Positions 7,495 to 15,790 of a DNA stretch of 54,357 nucleotides are shown in pieces; the stretch's first letter is position 1; every line of letters begins with the position of its first letter. Both the position numbers and the translations under genes were made by a program. The stretch is from an uncultured Lachnospiraceae bacterium (GTDB taxonomy: Bacteria > Bacillota > Clostridia > Lachnospirales > Lachnospiraceae). Below the pieces are notes generated by a model. That model was not told the origin of the DNA. It was given only the letters and a program-made list of their open reading frames with translations, and ran no database searches. The stretch lies in assembly GCA_910588955.1 (NCBI GenBank), contig CAJURQ010000022.1, positions 1-54,357 on the forward strand, read 5' to 3'.

Positions 7495-8100
7495 TTATAC
7501 CAGCTCCAGAACTACTTCCATCGCCGCGTCGCCCTTACGGGGACCGATCTTGATGATTCTGGTATAACCGCCCTTGCGGTTTGCGTACTTAGGACCGTAC
7601 TCTTCAAAGAGCTTATCCGCCAGATTCACTTCCTTGGTGTTCTTCTTGCGACCTGCAGGTGTGCTCGGCACCTCCTTGACAGGATAAAGCACCTTCAGCA
7701 TCTGCCTTCTCGCGTGAAGTCTGGAAGGCATATCCTTCTTGATCTCCTTCTCCACCTCATCGTATACCGTAACGGTCATACCGTTCTCGATCTTAAGAAT
7801 CTTTCCGTCCTTATCACGGTGTGTCTCGGAGAGTACCGCCTTCGTGTTCTTGTCTACGATCTGCTTCACTCTCTTGCCGTCTTTATCTTTGCGCGCCACT
7901 TTCGCGGTCACTTTAACGGTCTCAAAATTGTCCTTTTCCTTGACAGCGAGCGTAATTAAATGCTCTGCGATCTTGCGCACTTCCTTCGCTCTCGCCTCTG
8001 TGGTCACGATCTTTCCGTTATATAAAAGAGCGGTAACCTGATTTCTGAGTAATGCTTTTCTCTGGTCAGATGTTCTGCCAAGTTTTCTGTATTTTGCCAT
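7495..8100 (-). CDS. rplQ: 50S ribosomal protein L17 with internal insertion
   Basis: A 201-residue L17; the usual bacterial length is about 113-130. Residues 1-52 match the canonical N-terminus (KYRKLGRTSDQRKALLRN, TTEARAKEVRKIAEHLITL). Residues 128-201 match the rest (LHARRQ, then KGGYTRIIKIGPRKGDAAMEVVLELV). Between them about 70 residues, very rich in Lys and Asp (KDKDGKRVKQ, RDKDGKILKI), replace a loop of about eight residues. The reading frame is intact and ends normally, so the insert is translated. It is the last gene of the operon after rpoA. Confidence 0.95.
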   Translation of the reverse strand: MAKYRKLGRTSDQRKALLRNQVTALLYNGKIVTTEARAKEVRKIAEHLITLAVKEKDNFETVKVTAKVARKDKDGKRVKQIVDKNTKAVLSETHRDKDGKILKIENGMTVTVYDEVEKEIKKDMPSRLHARRQMLKVLYPVKEVPSTPAGRKKNTKEVNLADKLFEEYGPKYANRKGGYTRIIKIGPRKGDAAMEVVLELV

Positions 8101-8141
8101 GATTGGCTCCTTTCCGAGTGCTCTTCGGTCTTACCTCTATA

Positions 8142-9101
8142 TTACACCTCATCGCTTGGATTCAGCTGTAATCCTAATTCTTTTAATTTCGCAAGCACTT
8201 CCTCGAGGGATTTACGTCCAAGATTCCTGACCTTCATCATATCCTCGGAAGTCTTGTTTGTCAGTTCTTCCACTGTGTTGATGCCCGCTCTCTTCAAGCA
8301 GTTGTAAGAACGAACCGAAAGCTCCAGCTCGTCGATGCTCATCTCAAGCACCTTCTCCTTCTCGTCGTCCTCCTTCTCCACCATAACCTCTGCGGTTTTA
8401 GCGTTCTCGGACAGATCGATGAAAAGACTCAAATGCTCGCTGAGCACCTTTGCCGCCAGACTGACAGCCTCGTCGGGCACAAGCGTGCCGTTCGTGTATA
8501 CATCCAGCGTCAGCTTGTCGTAGTCGGTAATCTGACCTACACGGGTATTCTCCACGGTCACATTGACTCTCTCCACAGGCGTGTAGATGGAATCAATCGC
8601 GATCACCCCGATCGGCAGATCGTCCGTCTTATTCTTATCAGCGCCCACATAGCCCCTGCCTCTCGTGATGGTCAGTTCCATGTAAAGCTTTGTATCCTTA
8701 CCGCTCAGGGTAGCGATCACCAGATCGGGATTCAAAATCTCGATGTCCTGATCTACCTGAATATCGGAAGCCCGCACAATGCCTTCACCCTCGTACTCGA
8801 TGTAAGCAGTTTTCACCTCGTTCGCATCGCTGTTATTCTTGATAGCAAGGCTCTTAACGTTCATGATGATCTCCGTCACGTCTTCCTTTACGCCGGGAAT
8901 CGAACTGAACTCATGGAGGACACCCTCGATCTTAACCTGACTTACCGCTACGCCGGGCAGGGAAGACAGCATAATCCTTCTAAGTGAATTGCCGAGGGTA
9001 ATGCCGTAACCTCTCTCTAAAGGTTCCACTACGAATCTGCCGTATTTCTTATCTTCGGAGATCTCTACTACTTCTATATTCGGTCTCTCAAATTCAAACA
9101 C
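8142..9101 (-). CDS. rpoA: RNA polymerase alpha subunit
   Basis: A 319-residue alpha subunit. The N-terminal domain (about residues 1-230) dimerises and assembles beta and beta-prime; it contains RGYGITLGNSLRRIMLSSLPG. A linker of about 15 residues rich in Glu/Asp/Lys leads to the C-terminal domain (about 245-312) with VRSYNCLKRAGINTVEEL and NLGRKSLEEV, which contacts UP-element DNA and activators. It sits between rpsD and rplQ, the standard alpha-operon position. Confidence 0.98.
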   Translation of the reverse strand: MFEFERPNIEVVEISEDKKYGRFVVEPLERGYGITLGNSLRRIMLSSLPGVAVSQVKIEGVLHEFSSIPGVKEDVTEIIMNVKSLAIKNNSDANEVKTAYIEYEGEGIVRASDIQVDQDIEILNPDLVIATLSGKDTKLYMELTITRGRGYVGADKNKTDDLPIGVIAIDSIYTPVERVNVTVENTRVGQITDYDKLTLDVYTNGTLVPDEAVSLAAKVLSEHLSLFIDLSENAKTAEVMVEKEDDEKEKVLEMSIDELELSVRSYNCLKRAGINTVEELTNKTSEDMMKVRNLGRKSLEEVLAKLKELGLQLNPSDEV

Positions 9102-9131
9102 CCAAGCACCCTCCTTCTGAGAATAAACTAA

Positions 9132-9725
9132 TTATTTGGAGTACAACTCGACGATAAGCATCTCGTTCACCGGAACGTCAATCATCTCTCTGGTGGGAAG
9201 GTATTTCACAGTCGCCTTCATAGCCTCCTGATCTACCTCAAGCCACTCGGGGACAAGTCTGCCGCCGGTCACCTCAAGAATATCTTTATATCTCTGAAGG
9301 GATCTTGCCTTCTCTCTCACTTCGATCACATCGCCAGCCTTGACCAGATAGGAAGGGATCTGCACAGGCTTGCCGTTCACAAGGAAATGCTTGTGACCCA
9401 CTACCTGTCTTGCCTCTCTTCTCGTTCTCGCAAAGCCCATTCTGAATACGACGCTGTCCAGTCTGCTCTCCAGCATAACCATCAGGTTCTCACCGGTCTG
9501 ACCCTTCATTCTGTCAGCCTTCTCATAATAGTTTCTGAAAGGCTTCTCAAGTACGCCGTAGATAAATTTCGCTTTCTGTTTCTCGCGCAGCTGAAGACCG
9601 TACTCACTGATCTTCTTACCCGCTCTTGCGGATGTTCTGTTAGATTTCTTGTCATATCCTAAAAAGGTAGGATCAAGATCAAGTGATCTGCATCTTTTTA
9701 ATACCGGAACTCTGTTTACTGCCAT
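9132..9725 (-). CDS. rpsD: 30S ribosomal protein S4
   Basis: A 197-residue S4, a primary 16S-binding and assembly-initiating protein. The S4 RNA-binding fold is clear (LESRLDSVVFRMGFARTRRE, VNGKPVQIPSYLVKAGDVI). The N-terminal zinc cysteine cluster is absent (one lone Cys), so it is the zinc-free type. It lies within the alpha operon between rpsK and rpoA, not as a separate autoregulated gene as in Bacillus. Confidence 0.98.
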   Translation of the reverse strand: MAVNRVPVLKRCRSLDLDPTFLGYDKKSNRTSARAGKKISEYGLQLREKQKAKFIYGVLEKPFRNYYEKADRMKGQTGENLMVMLESRLDSVVFRMGFARTRREARQVVGHKHFLVNGKPVQIPSYLVKAGDVIEVREKARSLQRYKDILEVTGGRLVPEWLEVDQEAMKATVKYLPTREMIDVPVNEMLIVELYSK

Positions 9726-9757
9726 GATTTCTGGCTCCTTTCTGTTTTGTTTACAAT

Positions 9758-9775
9758 GCCGCCCGCTTAGGCGGC
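9758..9775. repeat. Short GC hairpin between rpsK and rpsD
   Basis: GCCGCC and GGCGGC arms around a six-base loop lie in the 85-base rpsK-rpsD spacer. There is no T tail, so a terminator is unlikely; a processing or translation-regulating hairpin is possible. Confidence 0.5.
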
Positions 9776-9810
9776 ACCTTCTTCCAAATAGCTATTTTCT
9801 TTTCGATTTG

Positions 9811-10206
9811 CTAGACTCTACGTCTCTTAGGCGGACGGCATCCATTATGCGGTACGGGCGTCACGTCGCGGATGCTGGTCACTTCCAGACCGCACGCCTG
9901 CAGCGCACGAATCGCAGCCTCACGTCCCGAACCGGGACCCTTCACCATAACGTCCACAGTCTTTAAGCCGTGGATCAGAGCAGCCTTTGTCGCTGTCTCA
10001 GCAGCCATCTGTGCTGCATAGGGAGTAGATTTCCTTGAACCTCTAAAACCAAGACCGCCGGCACTCGCCCAGCTCAATGCATTACCCTCGTTATCTGTCA
10101 GCGTAACGATGGTATTGTTAAAGGAAGACTGGATATGTGCCTGTCCATGTTCAACGTTTTTCTTGACACGCTTTTTTGTCACTTTTTTGGTAACTTTCTT
10201 TGCCAT
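9811..10206 (-). CDS. rpsK: 30S ribosomal protein S11
   Basis: A 131-residue S11 of the small-subunit platform. It has the basic N-terminal tail (KKVTKKVTKKRVKK), IQSSFNNTIVTLTD, GFRGSRKSTPYAAQ and the C-terminal NGCRPPKRRRV. It follows rpsM with a 45-base gap and precedes rpsD. Confidence 0.98.
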   Translation of the reverse strand: MAKKVTKKVTKKRVKKNVEHGQAHIQSSFNNTIVTLTDNEGNALSWASAGGLGFRGSRKSTPYAAQMAAETATKAALIHGLKTVDVMVKGPGSGREAAIRALQACGLEVTSIRDVTPVPHNGCRPPKRRRV

Positions 10207-10251
10207 AATAAACTAACCTACTTTCTCAGACTATTTAATCTTGTTCCTATG

Positions 10252-10620
10252 TTACTTCTTCTTGTTTGCAACAGTTCTCTTAGGGCCTTTTCTTGTTCTT
10301 GCGTTGGTCTTTGTCTTCTGACCACGAACCGGAAGACCTTTCCTGTGGCGAATCCCTCTGTAGCAGCCAATCTCCTGAAGTCTCTTGATGTTGAGAGCAA
10401 CCTCTCTTCTCAAGTCACCTTCCACCATGTAATCTCTCTCGATTACCTCGGCAAGTCTCTTCACCTCGTCGTCAGTCAGTTCTCTGACACGGGTATCAGG
10501 ATTTACGTTCGCCGCCTCCAGAATCTTGTTCGCGCTCGGTCTGCCAATCCCATAAATATAGGTCAAGCCGATCTCCACACGCTTTTCTCTCGGTAAGTCA
10601 ACACCTGCAATACGAGCCAT
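10252..10620 (-). CDS. rpsM: 30S ribosomal protein S13
   Basis: A 122-residue S13 of the small-subunit head, contacting the P-site tRNA and 50S bridges. MARIAGVDLPREKRVEIGL at the start and the basic tail GLPVRGQKTKTNARTRKGP near the end are both typical. It is the first small-subunit gene after rpmJ, across a 130-base spacer holding small hairpins (GCGTGC/GCACGC) and no coding sequence that I can see. Confidence 0.98.
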   Translation of the reverse strand: MARIAGVDLPREKRVEIGLTYIYGIGRPSANKILEAANVNPDTRVRELTDDEVKRLAEVIERDYMVEGDLRREVALNIKRLQEIGCYRGIRHRKGLPVRGQKTKTNARTRKGPKRTVANKKK

Positions 10621-10774
10621 TTACATTTCCTCCATTTCCTTTGCATTTTCATGCGCTTCGCGTGCGTCCTGCACGCGTGACACTAATTGATTGAGGCGGA
10701 TTGCTCCACCCAACCGGATCAGATATCCGATCTTTCCAAACATAGTTGGTATCAAAAAGTGGGCTCTCTATCTA

Positions 10775-10888
10775 TTAACCCTGTACCTGCTTATGTTTCG
10801 GATTTTCACAAATAACTCTGATCTTTCCTTTTCTCTTGATGATCTTGCACTTTTCGCAAATCGGTTTTACTGATGATCTAACCTTCAT
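10775..10888 (-). CDS. rpmJ: 50S ribosomal protein L36
   Basis: A 37-residue L36 of the zinc-binding type. Cys11, Cys14, Cys27 and His32 form the zinc ribbon. GGAGG is placed eight bases before MKVRSS, which decides the start; an in-frame start 25 codons upstream has no such site and would add non-L36 sequence. It lies between infA and rpsM. Confidence 0.95.
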   Translation of the reverse strand: MKVRSSVKPICEKCKIIKRKGKIRVICENPKHKQVQG

Positions 10889-10959
10889 CTCAAACCCTCC
10901 TTTCAAAAAAGACCGTTTTACATTATAACACCAAATCCTGCCATTGGCAAGACTTTTTG

Positions 10960-11178
10960 TCATTTATCTCTCCAAATTATTCTCCCTTTTGATAAATCAT
11001 ACGGAGACAATTCCAACGTTACCTTGTCACCGGGCAGGATGCGGATGAAATTCTGGCGCAGCTTACCGCTGATATGCGCAAGCACCACATGTCCGTTCTC
11101 CAGTTCCACCTGAAACATGGTATTGGGCAACTTCTCAATTACAGTTCCTTCAATCTCAATTACATCAGCCTTTGACAT
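10960..11178 (-). CDS. infA: Translation initiation factor IF-1
   Basis: A 72-residue S1/OB-fold protein that occupies the ribosomal A site during initiation. The sequence is canonical: EGTVIEKLPNTMFQVELENG, HISGKLRQNFIRILPGDKV, LSKGRIIWR. Its start overlaps the end of the upstream KOW-protein gene by 14 bases, which suggests translational coupling. Confidence 0.98.
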   Translation of the reverse strand: MSKADVIEIEGTVIEKLPNTMFQVELENGHVVLAHISGKLRQNFIRILPGDKVTLELSPYDLSKGRIIWRDK

Positions 11179-11452
11179 TTCTTTCCTCTCTTTCTCTCAG
11201 ATATTCTTTGATTGTTCTCTTTATTTCCAAATCGCTGAAATCGTTCCCCGATTCCGGCATTCTTTTCTTTTTAATGGGCTGTACATGTTTCTTATTTTTC
11301 CGCTTCGGGCGTTCCACGGTTCTGCTTTTGCCGTCAGCTACATATATATATTCGCCGTCCTCCCGTATGATGACATACACGGAATCCTTATCATGCCCTG
11401 CCTTTGAACTGGCGAGCATTCCCACGATACTTTCTTCCATATTCAAATCCAT
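11165..11452 (-). CDS. KOW-domain RNA-binding protein (L14e-like)
   Basis: A 95-residue basic protein. The N-terminal half (EESIVGMLASSKAGHDKDSVYVI, then YIYVADGKSRTVERPKRKN) fits a KOW/SH3-like RNA-binding fold related to eukaryotic L14e. Genes of this type sit between map and infA in many Clostridia, as here, and are presumed to act on the ribosome; their role is not established. The tail is Lys/Arg/Glu-rich. The first ATG is preceded by a weak AGGTAG; an ATG four codons later is an alternative start. Confidence 0.8.
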   Translation of the reverse strand: MDLNMEESIVGMLASSKAGHDKDSVYVIIREDGEYIYVADGKSRTVERPKRKNKKHVQPIKKKRMPESGNDFSDLEIKRTIKEYLREREERNVKG

Positions 11453-11463
11453 CTCTACCTATT

Positions 11464-12213
11464 TTATAATGTTAATATCTCCGGCTCCCCGTCCGTCACC
11501 AGCACGGTGTTCTCATAGTGCGCGGAGAGCGAATGATCCGCCGACACCACCGTCCACTCGTCATCCAGCCAGTCCACCTCGCCCGTCCCGATATTGATCA
11601 TCGGCTCAATCGCCAGCGTCATCCCGGCTTTTAGCCGTATCCCCCGTCTTCTCTGGGGAAAGTTCGGTATATGCGGCGGTTCATGGAGCTTCCTCCCGAT
11701 GCCGTGCCCGACAAGGTCGTGCACAATGCCGTAGTCGTGCGCTATCGCATGGGCTGCGATGGCGTTGGAGATCTCGTGCAGATGTTTTCCCGCCCGGGCG
11801 TACACAATGCCCCGAAAAAAGCATTCTCTGGTCACTTCGATCAGCTTTTCCGCGTCCGGACTGATCTGCCCGACGCCGTAAGTCCTCGCCGCGTCCGAAT
11901 GGTAGCCCTCATAAATCAGTCCCGTATCGAGACTTACAATATCACCTTCCCGCAAGATCCGATCTTCCCGGGGGATACCATGCACGACTTCCTCATTCAC
12001 GGAGACACATACGCTTGCGGGATACCCTTCATAGTTTAGGAAATTAGGCGTACAGCCACATCCCCGGATCAGCTCCTCGCATACCCTGTCAATCTCCTTC
12101 GTGGAAACGCCGGGGCGTATTGCCTTTGCAAGTTCCTCGTGCACGCGGGCGAGCAGCCTGCCCGCCCTGCGCATTTTCTCAATTTCTTCCGCCGATTTGA
12201 TCGTGACCACCAT
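11464..12213 (-). CDS. map: Methionine aminopeptidase, type I
   Basis: A 249-residue cytosolic metallopeptidase that removes the initiator Met from nascent proteins. The five metal ligands can be traced: Asp in SLDTGL, Asp in HSDAARTY, His in GHGIGRKLHE, Glu in AIEPMI and Glu in YENTVLV. It lacks the N-terminal zinc-finger extension seen in some Clostridia paralogues. It lies between adk and the KOW gene. A 170-base spacer before it contains two TTC-loop hairpins. Confidence 0.97.
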   Translation of the reverse strand: MVVTIKSAEEIEKMRRAGRLLARVHEELAKAIRPGVSTKEIDRVCEELIRGCGCTPNFLNYEGYPASVCVSVNEEVVHGIPREDRILREGDIVSLDTGLIYEGYHSDAARTYGVGQISPDAEKLIEVTRECFFRGIVYARAGKHLHEISNAIAAHAIAHDYGIVHDLVGHGIGRKLHEPPHIPNFPQRRRGIRLKAGMTLAIEPMINIGTGEVDWLDDEWTVVSADHSLSAHYENTVLVTDGEPEILTL

Positions 12214-12256
12214 ATTCGTTCCCTACGCACAGTTCAGCCCACGCCATTCGCAAAAC

Positions 12257-12289
12257 GCGACTTCGTCGCTTCTCCGCTGTTTCACAGCT
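12257..12289. repeat. Pair of TTC-loop hairpins in the adk-map spacer
   Basis: GCGAC-TTC-GTCGC is followed five bases later by CGCTGT-TTC-ACAGCT. Both lie in the 171-base non-coding stretch between adk and map, with no T tail on the minus strand. Confidence 0.55.
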
Positions 12290-12384
12290 ACTTTTGCTCA
12301 TATACGGGCGTTCCCTCAGACCTTCATTTATCTGCCAAATTCATGCAAGCATTATTGTCAGACAAATTCGGTCTGGCTGAACTG

Positions 12385-13026
12385 TTATCCTAAAATTTCT
12401 GTAATCGCCTTAAATACATCCTGCATATCCTGCGTGCCGTCCACGCTTCGCAGCACGCCTTTCGCCTCATAGAACTTGAGTATGGGCGCTGTCTGCTCCT
12501 GATATACCTGCAGACGCTTTCCCACCGTCTCCGGCTTATCGTCGTCGCGCAGCACAAGCGCCTCCCCGCACGCGTCGCAGATCCCCTCTTTCTTCGGGGG
12601 AACGTGCTCGATGTGGTAAGTTGCGCCGCATGATGTGCAGGCGCGTCTGCCGCCCATTCTGCGGATGATATTCTCGTCCGGTACCTCCACGTCAATCGCG
12701 TAATCGATCTTGTCTCCCAGCTTAGCAAGCGCGTCCTCGAGCACTTCCGCTTGCGGAATCGTTCTCGGGAACCCGTCCAGCACATAGCCGTCCTTGCAGT
12801 CATCCTGCGCCACCCTGTCAAGGAAAATGCGAACCGTCAGCTCATCAGGCACCAGAAGTCCCTGATCCATATACTGTTTTGCCTCCATACCGAGTTCTGT
12901 TCCGTTCTTAATGTTCAAACGGAACATATCGCCCGTCGAAATATGCGGAATTTTGTAATTGTCGGCAATCATTTTCGCCTGTGTTCCTTTTCCGGCGCCG
13001 GGTGCGCCCAGCATTATAATCTTCAT
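12385..13026 (-). CDS. adk: Adenylate kinase
   Basis: A 213-residue adenylate kinase (ATP + AMP to 2 ADP). The P-loop GAPGAGKGTQ is at residues 7-16, with the AMP-binding segment ISTGDMFR and GFPRTIPQAE. The LID domain carries a Cys4 zinc site (CTSCGATYH and CDACG), typical of Gram-positive long-form enzymes. It follows secY in the operon, the usual order in Firmicutes. Confidence 0.98.
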   Translation of the reverse strand: MKIIMLGAPGAGKGTQAKMIADNYKIPHISTGDMFRLNIKNGTELGMEAKQYMDQGLLVPDELTVRIFLDRVAQDDCKDGYVLDGFPRTIPQAEVLEDALAKLGDKIDYAIDVEVPDENIIRRMGGRRACTSCGATYHIEHVPPKKEGICDACGEALVLRDDDKPETVGKRLQVYQEQTAPILKFYEAKGVLRSVDGTQDMQDVFKAITEILG

Positions 13027-13110
13027 CTCTTATCTCCCCATAGCAAATGATACAGACGCAAGGTTAGGGACGTGCCGATACTCCGCCGTCCCTACCTGTC
13101 TTGTCGTACA

Positions 13111-14424
13111 TTAGTCGTTTAAAAAGCCCTTATAGTTGCGGACAAGCATCTGTGATTCAATCTGCTTAACCGTCTCCAGCACCACGCTGACAATAATGAT
13201 CAGGCTGGTCCCGCCAAACGATACGCTTGCGCCAAACACCCCGTTAAAGAAGTAAGGCACAACACACACGATGGTGAGACCGATCGCTCCGATAAACACA
13301 ATATAGTTTAAGAGCTTTGCCAGATAGTCGCTGGTAGGCTTACCGGGTCTGATGCCCGGAATAAATCCGCCCTGTCTCTTCATGTTATCCGCAATCTCCA
13401 TCGGGTTGAAAGTGATGGATGTATAGAAGTAGGCAAAAAACACCACCAGCAAAATATACACCACCAGACCAATCGAATAGACGAGATGTTCCGGATTACA
13501 CCAGTAGTTGGAGTTCAGTCCCTTAAGGATCTCTCCCCAGACGCCGGTACCGCCCACATTAAACAGGGAATTGATCACCACCGGCAGCTGCATCAGGGAC
13601 GATGCGAAGATGACGGGGATAACGCCCGAGGTATTGACCTTCAGCGGAATATTCGTCGTCTGTCCGCCCACCATCTTTCTGCCCTGTACCTTTTTCGCAT
13701 ACTGTACCGGAATCTTACGCACGCCATCATTCAAGACAATGACGAGCACTACCATCAGTACGATGATCGCAATGATAATGATCGCGGCAACCACACCTTT
13801 AGCAATGGATCTGCCGATCACAAACTGCTCAAAGAGCTGTGTGATATCCTGCGGCATACGGGAGAGAATGTTGATCGTCAGCACAATGGAAATACCGTTG
13901 CCGACGCCGTTCTCCGTAATCCGCTCGCCTATCCACATCAGAAACGCACTGCCTGCCGTGAGCGCCGCTATAACCGTGATGACATTCATCACATTGTAAG
14001 TCTCAAGCAGTCCCTGCCGTCCGAAACCGATCGCCATAACGCCGGACTCAATCAAAGCAAGCGCAACTGTCACATATCTCGTAATGGATGCAATCTTCTT
14101 TCTTCCGTCCGCACCATCCCGCTGCATCTCCTCCAGCTTCGGAATCGCTATCGTCATCAGCTGCATGATGATGGAAGATGTGATATACGGCGTAATGTTA
14201 AGCGCCAGTACGGACATATTAAGGAAAGATCCACCCGTAAAAGCATCAAAGAAATTAAATGCGTCGCCGGTCTGGCTCTCGAACCATCTCGCAAAGTAGG
14301 TCCTGTCCACGCCCGGCACGGGGAGCTGTGACCCGAGACGGATCACAACCAGCATGAGAAATGTAAAGAAAATTTTATTTCTAATCTCTTTGATCTTAAA
14401 TGCATTTTTTAGGGTTGTAAACAT
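13111..14424 (-). CDS. secY: Protein translocase subunit SecY
   Basis: A 437-residue channel-forming subunit of the Sec translocon with ten predicted membrane helices. Signature stretches include LGSQLPVPGVDRTYF near the N-terminus, GSAFLMWIGERITENGVGNG and RQGGFIPGIRPGKPT. Its ATG overlaps the rplO stop by one base (TAATG), indicating translational coupling. Confidence 0.98.
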   Translation of the reverse strand: MFTTLKNAFKIKEIRNKIFFTFLMLVVIRLGSQLPVPGVDRTYFARWFESQTGDAFNFFDAFTGGSFLNMSVLALNITPYITSSIIMQLMTIAIPKLEEMQRDGADGRKKIASITRYVTVALALIESGVMAIGFGRQGLLETYNVMNVITVIAALTAGSAFLMWIGERITENGVGNGISIVLTINILSRMPQDITQLFEQFVIGRSIAKGVVAAIIIIAIIVLMVVLVIVLNDGVRKIPVQYAKKVQGRKMVGGQTTNIPLKVNTSGVIPVIFASSLMQLPVVINSLFNVGGTGVWGEILKGLNSNYWCNPEHLVYSIGLVVYILLVVFFAYFYTSITFNPMEIADNMKRQGGFIPGIRPGKPTSDYLAKLLNYIVFIGAIGLTIVCVVPYFFNGVFGASVSFGGTSLIIIVSVVLETVKQIESQMLVRNYKGFLND

Positions 14425-14864
14425 TAGATCACCTCTGCTGTTCCACCAAGTGCCTCGATTTTCTCCTTCGCGGATGCGCTGAAGGCATTCACCTTCACAT
14501 CGAGTTTCTTAGTAAGTTCTCCGTTTCCAAGAATCTTCACACCGTCACGGGGATTCTTTACAATTCCTTTTTCGATCAATGCGTCCACATCAACCGTCGC
14601 GCCGTTGTCAAATACCTCGAGAACGCTCAGGTTAAGAGCAACGATCTCCTTCGTATTTCTGTTGGTAAAGCCTCTCTTGGGGAGACGTCTGTACAAGGGC
14701 ATCTGACCACCCTCAAAGCCCGGTCTGGGCGCACCGGAACGAGCCTTCTGACCCTTATGACCCTTGCCGGCTGTCTTGCCGTTTCCGGAACCGTGTCCAC
14801 GACCCCTTCTAAAATTATCGCTGTGCACAGAACCTTTCGCAGGTCTTAAATTCGATAATTCCAT
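14424..14864 (-). CDS. rplO: 50S ribosomal protein L15
   Basis: A 146-residue L15. The Gly/Arg/Lys-rich N-terminal extension (RRGRGHGSGNGKTAGKGHKG) threads into 23S rRNA, and RPGFEGGQMPLYRRLPKRGF follows. The globular C-terminal domain ends in LGGTAEVI. It is located between rpmD (14-base gap) and secY. Confidence 0.98.
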   Translation of the reverse strand: MELSNLRPAKGSVHSDNFRRGRGHGSGNGKTAGKGHKGQKARSGAPRPGFEGGQMPLYRRLPKRGFTNRNTKEIVALNLSVLEVFDNGATVDVDALIEKGIVKNPRDGVKILGNGELTKKLDVKVNAFSASAKEKIEALGGTAEVI

Positions 14865-14878
14865 CTATCACACCTCCT

Positions 14879-15064
14879 TTATGCCTCTTCCACTTTGACC
14901 ATATGTCTTACTCTCTGAATCTGACCTCTGGTCGCCGCATTGTCAGGCAGTTCCACTGTCTGATTGAGCTTGCGAAGTCCCATAGCCGCCACGGTAGCGC
15001 GAGCCTTGGGCACCTGGCCGATTGCAGATCTGACTAATGTGATCTTTAACTTTTTATCTGCCAT
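14879..15064 (-). CDS. rpmD: 50S ribosomal protein L30
   Basis: A 61-residue bacterial L30 (LKITLVRSAIGQ, KARATVAAMGLRKLNQTV, QIQRVRHMVKVEEA). It is preceded by an unusually long 196-base spacer separating it from rpsE, and that spacer is filled with repeats and hairpins. Confidence 0.97.
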   Translation of the reverse strand: MADKKLKITLVRSAIGQVPKARATVAAMGLRKLNQTVELPDNAATRGQIQRVRHMVKVEEA

Positions 15065-15102
15065 TTTAATACCTCCTGATTAGTAAAACTTTGAATCTCT
15101 AC

Positions 15103-15256
15103 AGAGAATGCCTCTCTTCGGCATTCTCTCATGCGAGACATAGATGTTCTTTGCAAAGCACTTCTGCTGCGAGTATTAGAACATCTTCTCTCGTACGAAA
15201 CTTAGCTATTCTTTGCGAAGCAGCCCTTGCTGCGAGCATTAGAATATCTTTTCGTA
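15103..15256. repeat. Hairpin plus two tandem, covarying hairpin repeats (rpsE-rpmD spacer)
   Basis: First comes a 10-bp hairpin (AGAGAATGCC with GGCATTCTCT). Two diverged copies of a roughly 50-base unit follow, near 15142-15196 and 15204-15256. Both share TTCTTTGC, GCTGCGAG and TTCGTAC/CTCGTAC. Each folds by its outer arms: GTTCT with AGAAC in copy 1, ATTCT with AGAAT in copy 2. The inner stem AGCA/TGCT becomes GCAGC/GCTGC. The paired changes keep the stems, which suggests a structured element. Confidence 0.65.
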
Positions 15257-15260
15257 CTGG

Positions 15261-15770
15261 TTATGCGCGGATCTCCTCTACGGATTTACCGCGGTTTTTA
15301 GCCACTTCCTCAGGAGTCTTTAACTGGCTTAAGCCCATAATCGTAGCTAACACTACGTTCTGTTTGTTATTGGACCCCAAGGACTTTGTACGGATATTCT
15401 TGATACCTGCAAGCTCGCACACCACACGCGCGGGACCTCCTGCGATGATACCGGTACCTTCCGGAGCTCTCTTTAATAAAACGGATGCAGAGCCGAATTT
15501 TCCGACAAAATCATGTGTAATACTGTTCTTTTCATCCAGTGCAACGCAAACCAGATTCTTGATCGCATCTTCCTTACCTTTGCGGATCGCTTCAGGGATT
15601 TCAGTCGCTTTACCGAGGCCTGCGCCAACATGGCCGTTACCGTCGCCGACTACCACAAGCGCTGTAAAGCGCATGTTACGACCACCCTTGACAACCTTGG
15701 TTACACGCTTGATTGTCACAACTTTCTCAGTGAGTTCTAACTGACTTACGTCAATGATTGTACGTCTCAT
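15261..15770 (-). CDS. rpsE: 30S ribosomal protein S5
   Basis: A 169-residue S5 involved in decoding fidelity. The double-stranded-RNA-binding N-domain contains VVKGGRNMRFTALVVVGD, and the C-domain has GTGIIAGGPARVVCELAGI and the KTPEEVAKNRGKSVEEI tail. It follows rplR with a 20-base gap. Confidence 0.98.
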   Translation of the reverse strand: MRRTIIDVSQLELTEKVVTIKRVTKVVKGGRNMRFTALVVVGDGNGHVGAGLGKATEIPEAIRKGKEDAIKNLVCVALDEKNSITHDFVGKFGSASVLLKRAPEGTGIIAGGPARVVCELAGIKNIRTKSLGSNNKQNVVLATIMGLSQLKTPEEVAKNRGKSVEEIRA

Positions 15771-15790
15771 GTGATCTTCTTTCTCCCTTC

